Shown: positions 1 through 11,386 of the stretch, piece by piece
Layout: every line of letters starts with the position of its first letter
How positions within the stretch are numbered: position 1 is the stretch's first letter
DNA from: Neospora caninum Liverpool
Lineage: Eukaryota > Apicomplexa > Conoidasida > Eucoccidiorida > Sarcocystidae
Length of the DNA: 64,000 nt
Direction of reading: 5' to 3'
Assembly: GCF_000208865.1 (NCBI RefSeq)
Contig: NC_018391.1
Coordinates: 682,001-746,000 of the forward strand
Program-made: the position numbers and the translations under genes
The notes under the pieces: generated by a model
What the model saw: the letters and a program-made list of their open reading frames with translations, nothing else
Database searches by the model: none
What the model was told of the DNA's origin: nothing

Positions 1-1060
1 TCGTCTCTTGCAATCTGCCCTACTTCCTCTTCCTCCTCTTCCTCCTCGTCTCCTGCAATCTGCCCTACTTCCGCTTCCTCCTCTTCCTCCTCGTCTCCTG
101 CATTCTGCCCTACTTCCGCTTCCTCCTCTTCCTCCTCGTCTCCTGCATTCTGCCCTACTTCCGCTTCCTCCTCTTTCTCCTCGTCTCTTGCATTCTGCCC
201 TACTTCCGCTTCCTCCTCTTTCTCCTCGTCTCTTGCAATCTACCCTACTTCCTCTTCCTCCTCTTCCTCCTCGTCTCCTGCATTCTGCCCTACTTCCGCT
301 TCCTCCTCTTCCTCCTCGTCTCTTGCATTCTGCCCTACTTCCGCTTCCTCCTCTTTCTCCTCGTCTCTTGCAATCTGCCCTACTTCCTCTTCCTCCTCTT
401 CCTCCTCGTCTCCTGCAATCTGCCCTACTTCCGCTTCCTCCTCTTTCTCCTCGTCTCTTGCAATCTGCCCTACTTCCGCTTCCTCCTCTTCCTCCTCTTC
501 CTCCTCGTCTCTTGCAATCTGCCCTACTTCCGCTTCCTCCTCTTCCTCCTCGTCTCTTGCAATCTGCCCTGCTTCCTCTTCCTCGTCTTCCTCTTCCTCG
601 TCTTCCTCTTCCTCGTCTTCCTCTTCCTCGTCTTCCTCTTCCTCCTTTTCCTCCTCGTCTCCTGCAATCTGCCCTCCTTCCGCTTCCTCCTCTTCCTCCT
701 CGTCTCTTGCAATCTGCTCTAATTCCTCTTCCTCCTCTTCCTCCTCTTCCTCCTCGTCTCTTGCAATCTGCCCTACTTCCGCTTCCTCCTCTTCCTCCTC
801 GTCTCTTGCAATCTGCCCTGCTTCCTCTTCCTCGTCTTCCTCTTCCTCGTCTTCCTCTTCCTCCTCTTCCTACTCGTCTCTTGCAATCTGCTCTAATTCC
901 TCTTCCTCCTTTTCCTCCTCTTCCTACTCGTCCCTTGCATTCTGCTCTAATTCCTCTTCCTCCTCTTCCTCCTCTTCCTCCTCTTCCTCCTCGTCCCTTG
1001 CATTCTGCTCTAATTCCGCTTCCTCCTCTTTTTCCTCTTCCGTGGCCTCTTGTTCTTCTC
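1..1060. repeat. 45-bp coding-like minisatellite (truncated at left edge)
   Basis: About twenty tandem units built on a 45-bp module (plus-strand core CTTGCAATCTGCCCTACTTC followed by CTTCCTCCT runs). Unit variants differ by insertions that are multiples of 3 (extra TTCCTC/GTCTTCCTC blocks), so frames are kept across the array. Read on the minus strand the module gives ARDE, a run of Glu, then AEVGQI/N; read on the plus strand it gives LLQSALLPLPPLPPR. The minus frame is interrupted by TAG codons near 867 and 924. The plus frame is open from 8 to 1204 but has an implausible Leu/Pro composition. The array may be part of a neighbouring minus-strand gene's acidic low-complexity exon, or plain non-coding DNA; the window does not settle it. 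Confidence 0.88.
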
Positions 1061-3015
1061 TTGCAGTTTCAGCTTTCATCCTTTCTGCGCCAGGGGTGTC
1101 TGGCGATGCGTCGCCGTCTGTGCATTCTTGCCCGTCAGGTGCACGTCCCTCTTCTTCTTCTCTGCCTTTCTGTCCTCGACATCTCCCTTCTTTGCTGCTC
1201 GTAGACGCACGGCCTCTCTGCTTCCCCCAGTTCCTCGCTTCATCTGAGCGGGGACTCTTCCCTTTTCCTCGATGCTCCAAGTCTCCGCCTTCACCATACT
1301 GCTGTCCCTTTTCCGCTATATCTCCTCACCCACATTCCCTTCTCTCCCCTCAAGTCTCTGCCTCTCCCCAGAGCCATCGTGCTTGTCAGGGACGCTTGGC
1401 CTCTCCCTCTTCTTCTTCCACTCAGGCTGTTCACACGTGCCCTTCTTGTGGTCCTCTTTCTTGTGCTCTTCCTCCGTGTGCGTGTTTTCCCCCTGTCTCC
1501 TACTGGTCTTCTTCTACTCATTGTCGTCCGCGTTCTCCTCTCTGTGCAGGGGCTTCCCCGTGTCTTAGCGGCAACTCTTCTTCTTCCCCCCTCTCGCCCC
1601 CTGTTTCGCGTCCTGGAACGAGGCCGCCGGTCTCACCTTCCCTCCCTAACTCTGCTCCTGCCTCGGCTTCTGTCTCACCTGTTACTTCTTCCCTCCCTTC
1701 TGGTGCTCACGAGTGCTGTGCAGCTACCCTTTCGCGCCAATCTTCGTCTTCCTCTCCGTGTTCGTGCTCCCCTCCTCGGTGTCCTCCTTCGGAGCCATGT
1801 TCTCTTTCATCCCCGTCGCTGCGTTCTCCCATTCTCTCTTCTTCTCCTTCCCTTTCTCCTCCTTCTTCTCCTCCTCTTTCTCCTCCCTCTTCTTCTCGTC
1901 CTTCTTCTCCTTCCCTTTCTCCTCCTTCTTCTCCTCCTCTTTCTCCTCCTTCTCCTTCTCCTCCTTCTTCTAGCTCGCCTTCATCCTCCCCTCCCCGACA
2001 TCCCCCGAGCTTCCCCTCTCTGTCTTGTCGAGCATCTCCGGTCTCCTCCCCCGCTTCATCGTACTCGCCACCGCACTGCCCTCATTCTCCCTCTCCACCC
2101 TCTCCCGCATCTGATCTCCTCTTTTCGTCTAGTCGTTCTCCCTCGTCTTCCTTTCGCTTGTCTCCTCCCCAGTGTCCGCCTTCGACTTCCGGCGGCTCTT
2201 CTCCGTCGGCAGCGCTTTCGGCTTTTCTTTCTTCGTCTCATCTTCCTCGCATGCTCTCTGCTCCTGCTGTCTCTCGCTCCGCTCCCTCCTCGTCCCCCAC
2301 CCCGGCGTGTCCCTGTCCTATTTCTTCTGCTCCGCACTGCCCTCCTTCTCCACAGGTTGCGGATTCCCCTCCTTTGTCTCCCCCTTCTCTCGGATCTTCT
2401 TGTTCTCCTCCTTTCTGCCCGGAGGCTTCTGCTTCGGTGTCGCTTCTCTCCTGTCCTCCGCTTCTCTCGCCCGACCCTTCTTCCTCTTTGTCTTCTCCTC
2501 CGCATTGCCCGCCGTCTTCTAGTCGGGACTTTCCCTCCTCTCAAGGGTCCCCCGTCGCTCTTGTTTCTCCGTCTCCACCGCCTTTTCCACATCCGATTTT
2601 TCCTTCTTCCCGACCGCTGTTCCCCTATTCTTCTCCGCCTTCTCTGCCGAAGCCACCCATTCCCTGTCCGCGTCCTTCTCCTCCATCTCCTCCATCTTCT
2701 TTTCCTCCTTCCTCACTGCTCCACGCTTTCTCTCAAAAGTCGTGTTGTCCTCCGCGCTCGTCGTCTGCTTCTTGCTACTGTCCCCCGCACCTTCCACCTT
2801 CTACAGACTCCCCCTTCTCTCTCACTCCTTTCCCTGGATGTGCGCCTTCGTTTTCTCCTTTCTCCTCTCCGGCCACTTCGTCTTCTCTTCTCGCTGGTCA
2901 CCCCAGAAGTTCTTGTCTTCCTTCTCCCGTTCCGGCGCCGCGCCCTTCCTCGCTTCTCCCGCACGTTGCATCTCTGCTGCTCCCTCCGCCGGCGCCTCCT
3001 TTGTCCTCGGCAGAG
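1061..3015 (+). other. Ser/Pro pyrimidine-rich tract upstream of the first gene (5' UTR, intron or N-terminal extension)
   Basis: Nearly 2 kb of plus-strand C/T-rich sequence. The frame of the downstream gene stays open through it (Ser/Pro-rich, repeats like SPSSPPLSPP), but so does a second frame for over 600 codons, as expected when purines, and hence stop codons, are scarce. The only in-frame ATG before 3016 is at 2251; the upstream end of the open frame is a GTG. I see no separate gene here. Either the protein starts at 2251 or earlier by splicing, giving a disordered Ser/Pro N-terminus, or this is untranslated leader. Confidence 0.5.
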
Positions 3016-6000
3016 ATGGACGACACGGAACACCCTGTCTCTTGTGTCTCTCCGTCCTGTTTGGTATCCTGTGGGGCTTCTCGTCCTGCTCGCACGCCTC
3101 GGTCTTCTTCCTTGCAAACGTTTCCGCCTCCGCGATCAGAAAGATCACAACACGAAGCACACTTATCTGTTCCGTCCTTGCATTGCACCCAGCCACGTTC
3201 TTCGTCTCCTTGCTCCTGGTCGTTTTCGTCAGCTCCGCTCATGGGAACTGAAACGTCCAAGAAAGGATCAGCGAAAGACAGCACAGCGAAGTGGGCTGTC
3301 TCGCGACTGAACCTGGCTGAGTCGAGGCCGACGACGCCCCTGTATGCTGGAAAAGTGTCTCCCCCGGCTAGCGAAGACAGTCAGAGACTACGCGACCTGA
3401 CAGGACATGGCGAAGACGCGAAGCGAACAGAAAAGGGAGAAGAGAAAGAAGAGGGAAGCAACGGAAGAGGAAGAGAGGAAGGAGAGAGCGGAGAGGCACA
3501 CACGGGAAGAGCAAGGGAAGATGACAGAGGGAAGGGACAGGAAGGCAAAGAACGGCCACCAGGGTTCGAGTCAGGGGGCGAACGAAACGAGGACGACGAA
3601 GGAGGCTCCGAGCAACGGAAAAGCCACAAAGAAACGGGAAAGGAACCAGATAGAAGCGAAGGGCGCAGGAGGCTGGTCCCCGCGACAGCACACGAAGGAG
3701 GTCACCTACGCTCTCTCAAGGCAACCGTGGAGAGCTCTCGCGAGGCGTCACCGCCCCCACTTTCGCCTTGCCGTTTCCGGTCTCTCGACCGTGTCTCTTT
3801 GGGCTCGACTCTGGAGGCGGCAGTCCTGCAGCAGCTGTGGGAGGATACCGAATGGGACTCAACTCCTGTGCACCTGTCTCTTTCTGCTCGTCGACCCGCG
3901 CCGGTCGCCGAGCCTTTTCTCTCCAGACGAGCGGAGACAGCCCGCTGTTCAGGCTGCTGTCGTCACAGGTCTCCTGCCCCTCAAGATGCAGAAGCGACGG
4001 CTGCAGAGGAAGGAGAGACGGAGAACGGGAAATGGCCGGAAGCGCAGGAAAAAGGGCGACCGAAAGAAGCAAGGAAAAGAGACGGAAGCGAAACAGTTAC
4101 TGGCCTTGGCCGGCGCGGCCTCGTTCCAGAAGAACCGGCGAAGGAACCGGCGAGACGGGGAGGGAGAACAGGGAAAGCGCGTTCGGCCAAGTCGGAGGAA
4201 AGGGACGGAAAGAGCACGGTGGGAGAAATAGAAGAACGACAGGAGCGCTTTCTCTCCGCTTTGCTGGCTTATCTTCATTCCTGTTTCTTCTCGGGAAACC
4301 AGGACTGTCCCGACGAAGAGACAGTCCAGAGGGTTACTGACTTCGTCCGGCGCGTTCTCCTGGGAAAAAAAAAGAGTGAAAAACCGGCGGAGTCCGTTGG
4401 GCTGACCGCGCCGCCCTCTACTCCCTCTGCGGCTTCCCTTGGCAGCCGAGGTCGTGCGCGGGGCGAGCAGGCTGCGTGTCCGCACAAGGAGGGACAGAGC
4501 GAGAGAAGGGAGACTCCTGCGGGAAAGAACGAGGCAAAAGACAAAGAGGAAGACCGATGCAGAGAAAGAGGCCCCGGGGATCGGCAGGATGAAAACACGG
4601 AGACGTCCGACAGACGGAGAGAGCAGAGAACAGAGAAGCGAAAAGAGAGTAGGGCTCAGAGAAACGCATTGGAAAACATAAAGAAAACGGGGTGTCCGGA
4701 AGCGAGACAAAACGCAGCGGGAGTAGTCGCTTTGAGCCGCAGCTCCTCGGAATCTTCTCTTCGGTCTTTAGCACTCGTTGTCTTCCGGGACAACTCCTCG
4801 AAAGCCACTCTTGCGCCGCCATCTTTATCTCCTTTTAGCCAGACGTCTGTGCATTCTCCGCTGCTCCCGAGTTCCTCTCCGTCGTCGCCGTGCTCGTTCC
4901 TTCCCCTTGCTTCTTGTTCGTCGTCGTTGCCGCAGTCGAGAGCCCTCGAACGGAGGGAACATCAAAAAGCCCCAGCAAAGCGTTCTTCCCCAGACTCGCA
5001 CTTTCCTCAGAGACTCGAGCGCCCGCTCCCGCCTGCTGAGGGCTCGTCCTCGAGGAGGGGATGTGGAGGCACTCGGCCTCGTCAGTCTGGGGCAGCGCTG
5101 CAGCGTGGAGGCGACAAGCAGAAAAGCTGCTTTTTTCCTGCGCATTCGCCCTCAACGCTCTGGTCGCCAGGCGAGGCGCTTCTCGCGCGCTTCTTTTCTT
5201 CTCCCCCTGTTGCTTGTGTCTCTGTGGACCGTGAGAAGAAGGCGACGGCTGGCAAGGCGCGGTCAGAGAAGACAGTGCGTTCGCACCCAAAGAGGCTGTC
5301 GAGTCCCCGCCTAGGCCAGAAGACAGAGAGGCTGCCGAAGTGCGAGTGGAAGTCAAAGAAAGCGGCGGGTCAAGAAGCATCCGAGCAGGAGAGAAGACGA
5401 AGCCTGGACGAGGAAGATGAGAGAATCAGGGAAAGAAAGGGACAGGGGGAGAAGCCGGTGGCAGAGGAGAAACGGCGCTGGGTCACGCGAAACGAGAAAC
5501 GCGAGGAGGGAACAGTTTTCGAGAGACTGTTCAACGCTCACAGGTTTCCCTTCGTTCGCGCCTCCTCGTTCCGAGAAAAAAGGAGACAGGAGAGGAGAGA
5601 AGAAGAAAGAAACCGGCGTCTGAAAGAGGCGGCGGAATGCACGTTTCGCCCCAATATTACCCGATCCCAGCGCACGGTCTCGGGTTTACGTCTGCGACTC
5701 TCGGAAGAGGCACCAACTCGTTTCTGTGAAGCGTCGGGGGAGGCGAGGACGAGAGAAGAGAAAGGAGAGCGAGGCGGTACGCGCCGGGAAGAAAGGGACA
5801 GCGCCACGGAGTTGGAGGAGTCAGACAGGAGAGAGTGGAGAGATCTAGGAAGAAGGAGGGGAGAGCAGGAGGGGGGGACGAGACGAAGACCGACCGAAGA
5901 GGCCGAGGCCGGCGCGGGAGGCAGAGAGGCTTCCAGCAGCCGTCGTGAGGCGAGAAGAAGAGCCGAGCGCCAGACAGAAGAAATACAGCCAGCAGGCAGA

Positions 6001-9000
6001 CGAGGCAAACAACACTGGCAACAGAAAGAACCAGAACGGAGAGACGACTGTCCAGGAGAGAGAAGGAAACGAGGACAGGACCGAGAGGAGGAGGAGGAAA
6101 GAAAGGAAAGAGCAGAACAGTTCGTGGACACAGAAAGTTTGCGTTGCATGCACGTTTTTAAAGGCAAGGCAAGACACGGACAGCAGACTGAAGAGGAAGC
6201 AGACGAGAGAGGAGCAGGAAGAAGAGGAAGAGAACGGGAGTTCGAGGAAACATCCTGGCAGTGGTTCCAGGTCAAGGACGATCGACGAGATAACGCCGAG
6301 AAGAAAAAGCAGGGACGGAAAGAAGAAGAGAAGGTACAGAGTGTCGGAGGATCAATGAAGATGCAGGCGACAGGGAAAAACGAGAGGCAAAGCAAAGGGT
6401 TCGACAGCGAGGGGAAAGCCTCCGACACAGCCAGAACCGCGGAAGAGAGGAAGACAACGAGAAAGAGCAAAACACCAGAGTGTGAGGAAGAAGAAAAACA
6501 AGTGAGGGAGCGACAGAGAGAAGAAGGTGGAAGGACTGAGGGAAACAGGAGGGGACAGGAATTCGACGGATTCCGTCGATCCTGTGGAGAAGAGGAAAAA
6601 GGAGATCGGGATGACAAAACGATAACGAAGCAGACGGCAACAGAGAAAGCAGCGGAGCAAGAGCAGGGGCAACTGGGGGCGGAAGAAACGAACGTGCGAG
6701 GAAAGGAGGGCCTCCGTAAGAGACAGGCTGCAGCCGTCCGGAAAAACAAGGAGCGAGAGACAGATCTTGTTCACCCTCGTTGTCCCTTGTCTCCTCGAGC
6801 TTCCTTTTCTCCAGTGTCGCCTTTTTATCTCTCTGCTCCGGCGCCGTCTGCAGAGGTGGAGGCATGTGCCCAGGGCGGAGGACAGAAGACGGAGGGCGGT
6901 TACTCAAGCAGGGAAGAGATGCAGAATCGTTTTTGGGAGCGTAAACGCGGGCGAACCAGCCGACAAGGAAAACCTGCACAGCAGGAGGAAAATTGGACCC
7001 TGGGCAGCCGAAAAAGCTCGGCCGCGCCGCGAAGAGAGAACGGCCACCGGAGAGGAACAAGAGACAGAGGAAATTCCGACACATCCCTTTCAGCCCTACA
7101 GCGTCGGAAGGATTCATCACTCTTCTCTTTGGCCTGCCACAGAGGCGCACGAACAGATGTTTCTTCTCTTTCTTGCTCTCTGTCTCCGCGCTCCCCGTGG
7201 TCTGCTCGTTCGGGCTCTCTTGGCTCGGTATCTGCCCACCCCTCCGCGCGTTCGTCACGTCTCGCGCCTCGTTCTTCTTCCTCCTGTTCCTCCGGTTTCT
7301 GCGACTCAGATGCTGGCTCTTCTCTCCATTCTTCTGTCGACAGCCGCGCCTCCTGTCTTCTTGCGCCAAGAGTCCCCTCAGCGAAAGGTTTTTCTGCCCC
7401 GCCGCCTCGCTCGCCCTCTTCTTGGGCAACTCGCCGCGGAGACGCTGGCTCTCCTAAAGGCGTTTCGAAGGCCACGGTAAAGCGACGAGAAGAAAGGCGA
7501 AATCCGAGAAGAGTGGAGCGTCTCGTGAAGCCTTCACCAGACAGCTGCGGTGCTGGGTCGTGCGCCCACGTTCCTTCTCACAGGACGAAAGCACACACGC
7601 CACAAAGAATCAGACGAGGGAAGGAAGCAGACGAAGAAGGTCGAAGCAGAGAGTTGCCGCACGCGTCCGTGAAAAGCCGTGTCGGCTGCGGGGCCGTTCC
7701 CTCTTTGACTCTTCGAGAAAAAGGAGTGCCAAGAAGCGAAGTGCTGGTGGGACGGAAGACAGAAAGCACAGACAAGGAACAGAGGAAGAAGAGGCTGAAC
7801 AGTCGAGGAGCGCAGGATCCGAGCTCCACCAACAGGCGTGTCTCTTCACTCTGTTCTTTTCGCCCTGTGCGAGACGCCACAAACGCCCGTTCACGCGCCT
7901 TGAAGAGAGGAGACAAAGAGCAAGAGAGGCGAAGAATGAGCGACCAGGAACAAGGCAGAATGTCTGTGCTGCAAATGAGAGCCACGAGCTGCGACAGTCT
8001 CCTCTTTCCGTCCCGCCCGGTTCTAACGAGTGGCTCGGTGGTGAAAACGGCTAGAGAAGCGCACACAGCACAGGCAGACGGTGATCCGGAACCAGACGGA
8101 AGAGGAAGCCCCCGGCAAAGACGGAGAGCGAAGAGTTGCGTCTGGCGACTTTGTGTCTTCCCGCGTTCCGCTGCCTTCCACAAGGAAAGAGATAGCGGAT
8201 CAACTTCGAAGAGGACCAAGAAACAGGAAGGACACCACACAGACGCGAGGGAACCAATTTCGGGAAGACTGCTCCCACCGGTGGTGCCTGCAAGGAAAAC
8301 CTGTCTTGGTTTTCCAGGACAACGGGGAACAGACCCAGAAAGAAGAGACTCAGACAGGATCGAATCCCGATATCTCCCGTCCACACACAGCTACTGTAAA
8401 AGGAGCGCAGCCTTTCCCTTCAAGGTGGGCCGTAGTGCCAGGAATGATACGGCTCCTTATGAGCTGCAGCGCACAAGTCCTGTGATTTCAATTCCAGTGG
8501 GGGGCTGGGTGAAGAATAAAAAAAGCGGGTGGTCTTTCTTCGGGAACAGTTGTGCCTCTTGTTTCAAGCGGGGAGGGACGAAGCGACAGCCAGCGATGCA
8601 AGAACAGATTCGCTTTACTTGGTGAAAAAGGCGTCTGTCCAGGCGTACACATATACGCATGTATACATGCCTAAACATGTGTCTCTGTCCCTCTATCTCC
8701 ATATCTGTCTATACACTCTATGTTGTCTGCTTTGCAGCCGACAGTCTTCAAGCCCCGCCGCAGCAGCGAACCGACTGCTTCCCTTCTCTCGTAAGCCTTC
8801 ACGCTTTACGAAGAAACGAGTTGTTTTTTCAAATGGTGATCGTGCTCTACGAAAAGAGAGCAGCAAGCATTCAAACGGTATTCCACTGCAGCTGAAGGAT
8901 GTAGATTGCATGCTACAAGCTGTGCTCGTTTCCAACTGCAGCGGGACATGTCCTCCCTTTCCGAGGCGTCTGCTCTCTCCTCGGCCTTTGCTTGCTTCGT

Positions 9001-9413
9001 CCGCTGCCTCTCGTTTCAGCTTCTGCTTGAATCGCCTTCGCGATTCTCTCCACGAGTCCGCTCTGATCTCCTGTGTGTCCCTCTCCTCGTTTGTTCCGCA
9101 TGTGTTTCCGTCTTCTGCTTCTGCTCGCCTTGGACAGAGTCGCGCTGTCTTGCGTCGATGTGTCTATGCGGCAGGCTGTTGAAAAATCCCGTCACAGCTC
9201 GGCTGTATTGTGCGCAACTCGCGCGTATGGAACAGTGCGCTCAAGAGAAGCGACGCCTCGTTATGGAGCTTAGAGAGCTGGAAGAGGTACAGACTTTCTT
9301 TGTCCTCTCTCTCCTTTTTTAACTCTCCCGGTTCTTTTCCTTCTTTGCCCAACCATCTCATATATATACATATATACATATATGTATGTATGTATGTATG
9401 TATGGATAGATAA

Positions 9414-9460
<47 letters not shown>

Positions 9461-10201
9461 GCACGAAATGTACGTCCGCATCCAAATTCAAAGTCCGCGA
9501 GTCTTCGGCCGGCTTCGGTGAACCATGTTTCCCCGGTTGTTCCTGTCTTCTTGCAGCTCAAAGAGTGCACGTTCAAGCCCAAACTCATTTCAACTCCTCT
9601 TCGATTTGCAGCCCGGAAGGCCTCCCGCCCTTCTGTGTATTCGACTGGTTCTTCCACCTCTTGTGCTTCCGACAAACTGCCCTCTCCTGTTTTGCAAGCT
9701 CCGCATGCACTTCCGGACATATCGTGTCGGCCCGAGTCCTCTTCGTTTTCGTCATCAACCGTCTTTCCTTCGGTTTGGTCCTCCTCTCCTTTCGGCTCGT
9801 CCTATGTTTCATCTTCGCCTGCCCTAGCCTTCCCCGTCCCCCCAGTGTCATCTTCTCCCTTGTTTGAGTGGTTTCCCAGAGACGCGTCTCCCTCTTTTTC
9901 CCCTCGTTGCTCTTCTGCGCCCTTCTCTGTTTCGCCTTCTTCGTCTTTCACCTACATGCCTTCCTTTCGTGCGTTCACCTTTTCTGCATCTGGCCCTGTT
10001 TCTTCCTCTTCACCATCTGCCACGCAACAGGAAACCGAAACTGCAGCAGAGATCCCCCAGATGAATAGACTTCTGCTTTCGCATAAGAAACTAGACTTTC
10101 CCGTTACGAGCTCTCAGGATGTCCACCTCGCTTCTCCCGATGGGCACATGCATCTGTCTCCACTTGGAGGAGAGCAGCAGGAGACCCACGAGAAAACGTA
10201 G
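3016..10201 (+). CDS. Large charged hypothetical protein with three (E)CTF-x-P-type motifs, 4 exons
   Basis: Function not recognised. Model: exons 3016-8424, 8738-8790, 9175-9286 and 9557-10201, giving 2072 aa. Phases are 0, 2 and 0 at the three junctions and agree on both sides; introns are GT-AG (acceptors TTTGCAG, GCGGCAG, CTTGCAG; donors GTAAGC and GTACAG at exons 2 and 3). The first donor (AAG/GTGGGC at 8425) is the weakest call; another in-phase GT sits at 8509. The start at 3016 (GAGATGGAC) was chosen for its purine at -3 and G at +4; 2251 and 3241 are alternatives. Most of the protein is low-complexity Glu/Arg/Lys, probably disordered or single-helix. Islands of sequence carry ECTFRPNI near residue 874, TVFKPR near 1806 (second exon) and ECTFKPKLI near 1861 (fourth exon); the third exon is a short charged helix. 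Such F-x-P motifs recur in ciliate and apicomplexan proteins of unknown function. The C-terminus is Ser-rich. Confidence 0.72.
9359..9457. repeat. TATG/TA microsatellite inside intron 3 of the first gene
   Basis: A TATA/CATA tract, then TATG repeats, then an uninterrupted (AT)n run of about 40 bp, all within the intron 9287-9556. Expected to be length-polymorphic. Confidence 0.95.
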
Positions 10202-11241
10202 TTGCAGGCGCAAGGCAGAAGGTCGAGACCCTTCTCGGTGGAGACCCGACAAAACGTTCGTTGACTGAATCGGGAAAAGAAGAAAGAAAAGACGGAAAAA
10301 TGCGGATTCAATGCGGCCTGCTTGAAGCTATCCTCTCCCCTTCATATTCTTCTCTCTACTGCCAGGGCCTGCAGGGAGAAACAAGTGAAACCGCCCGGCG
10401 AGCTTCTGCTGCCGCCACTGCCTCTCCTGCTCACTGTTCATCTTCTTTTCCCAGGCCCGCTTAGTCTTTATTTCTTCTTTCCTCTCCTTGAGTGCGCAGC
10501 AAGTGGAGATGTCTGTGCGTTCTTTCCTCTCCCGTGCAGAGCCCATGAGTCGCCCATCTTCGCGACCTCTGCAGAGAGCGACACCCCCCCTGCCTTAAAA
10601 TTTCCCCTGCTTTCCAGAAAAAAAAAGAAAGGGAAAACTATGCGGCGTCCGGGTTTTTGTCTCCCGGTTGTGCTTTGTTCTCCTCGAGTGCCGGCGGGAG
10701 CACACGGAGGTTATCTTCCTCAGTTACTGTCGCTGCGTCTCCTCCCTGTTCTCCATTTGCTTCCTCTCCTTTTCTGTCTCCATTGGAGAACTGCGCTCCT
10801 CTTCTATTCTTCTGTCTCCTCTGTTCACCACGTGTGCTCTTCGGCGCCGATTTCGGCATCACCTAATGTTCTGTCTACCTCGCTGCCTTCGTTTTCGGCG
10901 CTCATCTCTCCTGCAAAAATTGCTTTTTCGCCCCATTCTCTCACACGTCCAGAGCGGACCAACGCGTTCCCTTCGGTTACAAACACATGCAGTGCAATCA
11001 CGACCATGAAGTGTTTGAAGGTGCTGGCCTCGTGCCGCAATTCTTGCCGCACTGTCACGCGGCGCACTTCCTCACACATCCTAGAGAAGGATCCTCGAAT
11101 GCGATCGTCAGCGCGTGCCTGTTTGCATCAGCAGCTGGATTGACAGGCGACAGATATCCTATAGAGGCTTCCGGAGAACGCGCACGATTCCCGACTGTCC
11201 GTAACTCACCGCCGGTTCCCCCCTGGTCCCGAAACAGCACT

Positions 11242-11386
11242 CTTCCCCGCACGTGCCTGTGTCCCTCGCTGTGTGTTAGAGCCTTCCCCGCACGTGCCTG
11301 TGTCCCTCGCTGTGTGTTAGAGCCTTCCCCGCACGTGCCTGTGTCCCTCGCTGTGTGTTAGAGCCTTCCCCGCACGTGCCTGTGTC
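11242..11386. repeat. 41-bp tandem repeat, three full copies plus a partial fourth
   Basis: Copies begin at 11242, 11283, 11324 and 11365, each starting CTTCCCCGCACGTGCCTGTG and sharing the rest of the 41 bp (ending GTGTGTTAGAGC). The copies look identical base for base, which suggests recent expansion. The unit length is not a multiple of 3, so it is unlikely to be coding. Each copy contains a CACGTG palindrome. Confidence 0.95.

Noticed and set aside
8..1204. Plus-strand 398-codon frame LLQSALLPLPPLPPR...
   Set aside because: Leu/Pro repeat arising from the minisatellite; no plausible start context or continuation.
1379..3310. Plus-strand 643-codon second frame
   Set aside because: Open only because stop codons are rare in pyrimidine-rich DNA; its translation is Leu/Arg-rich and unstructured.
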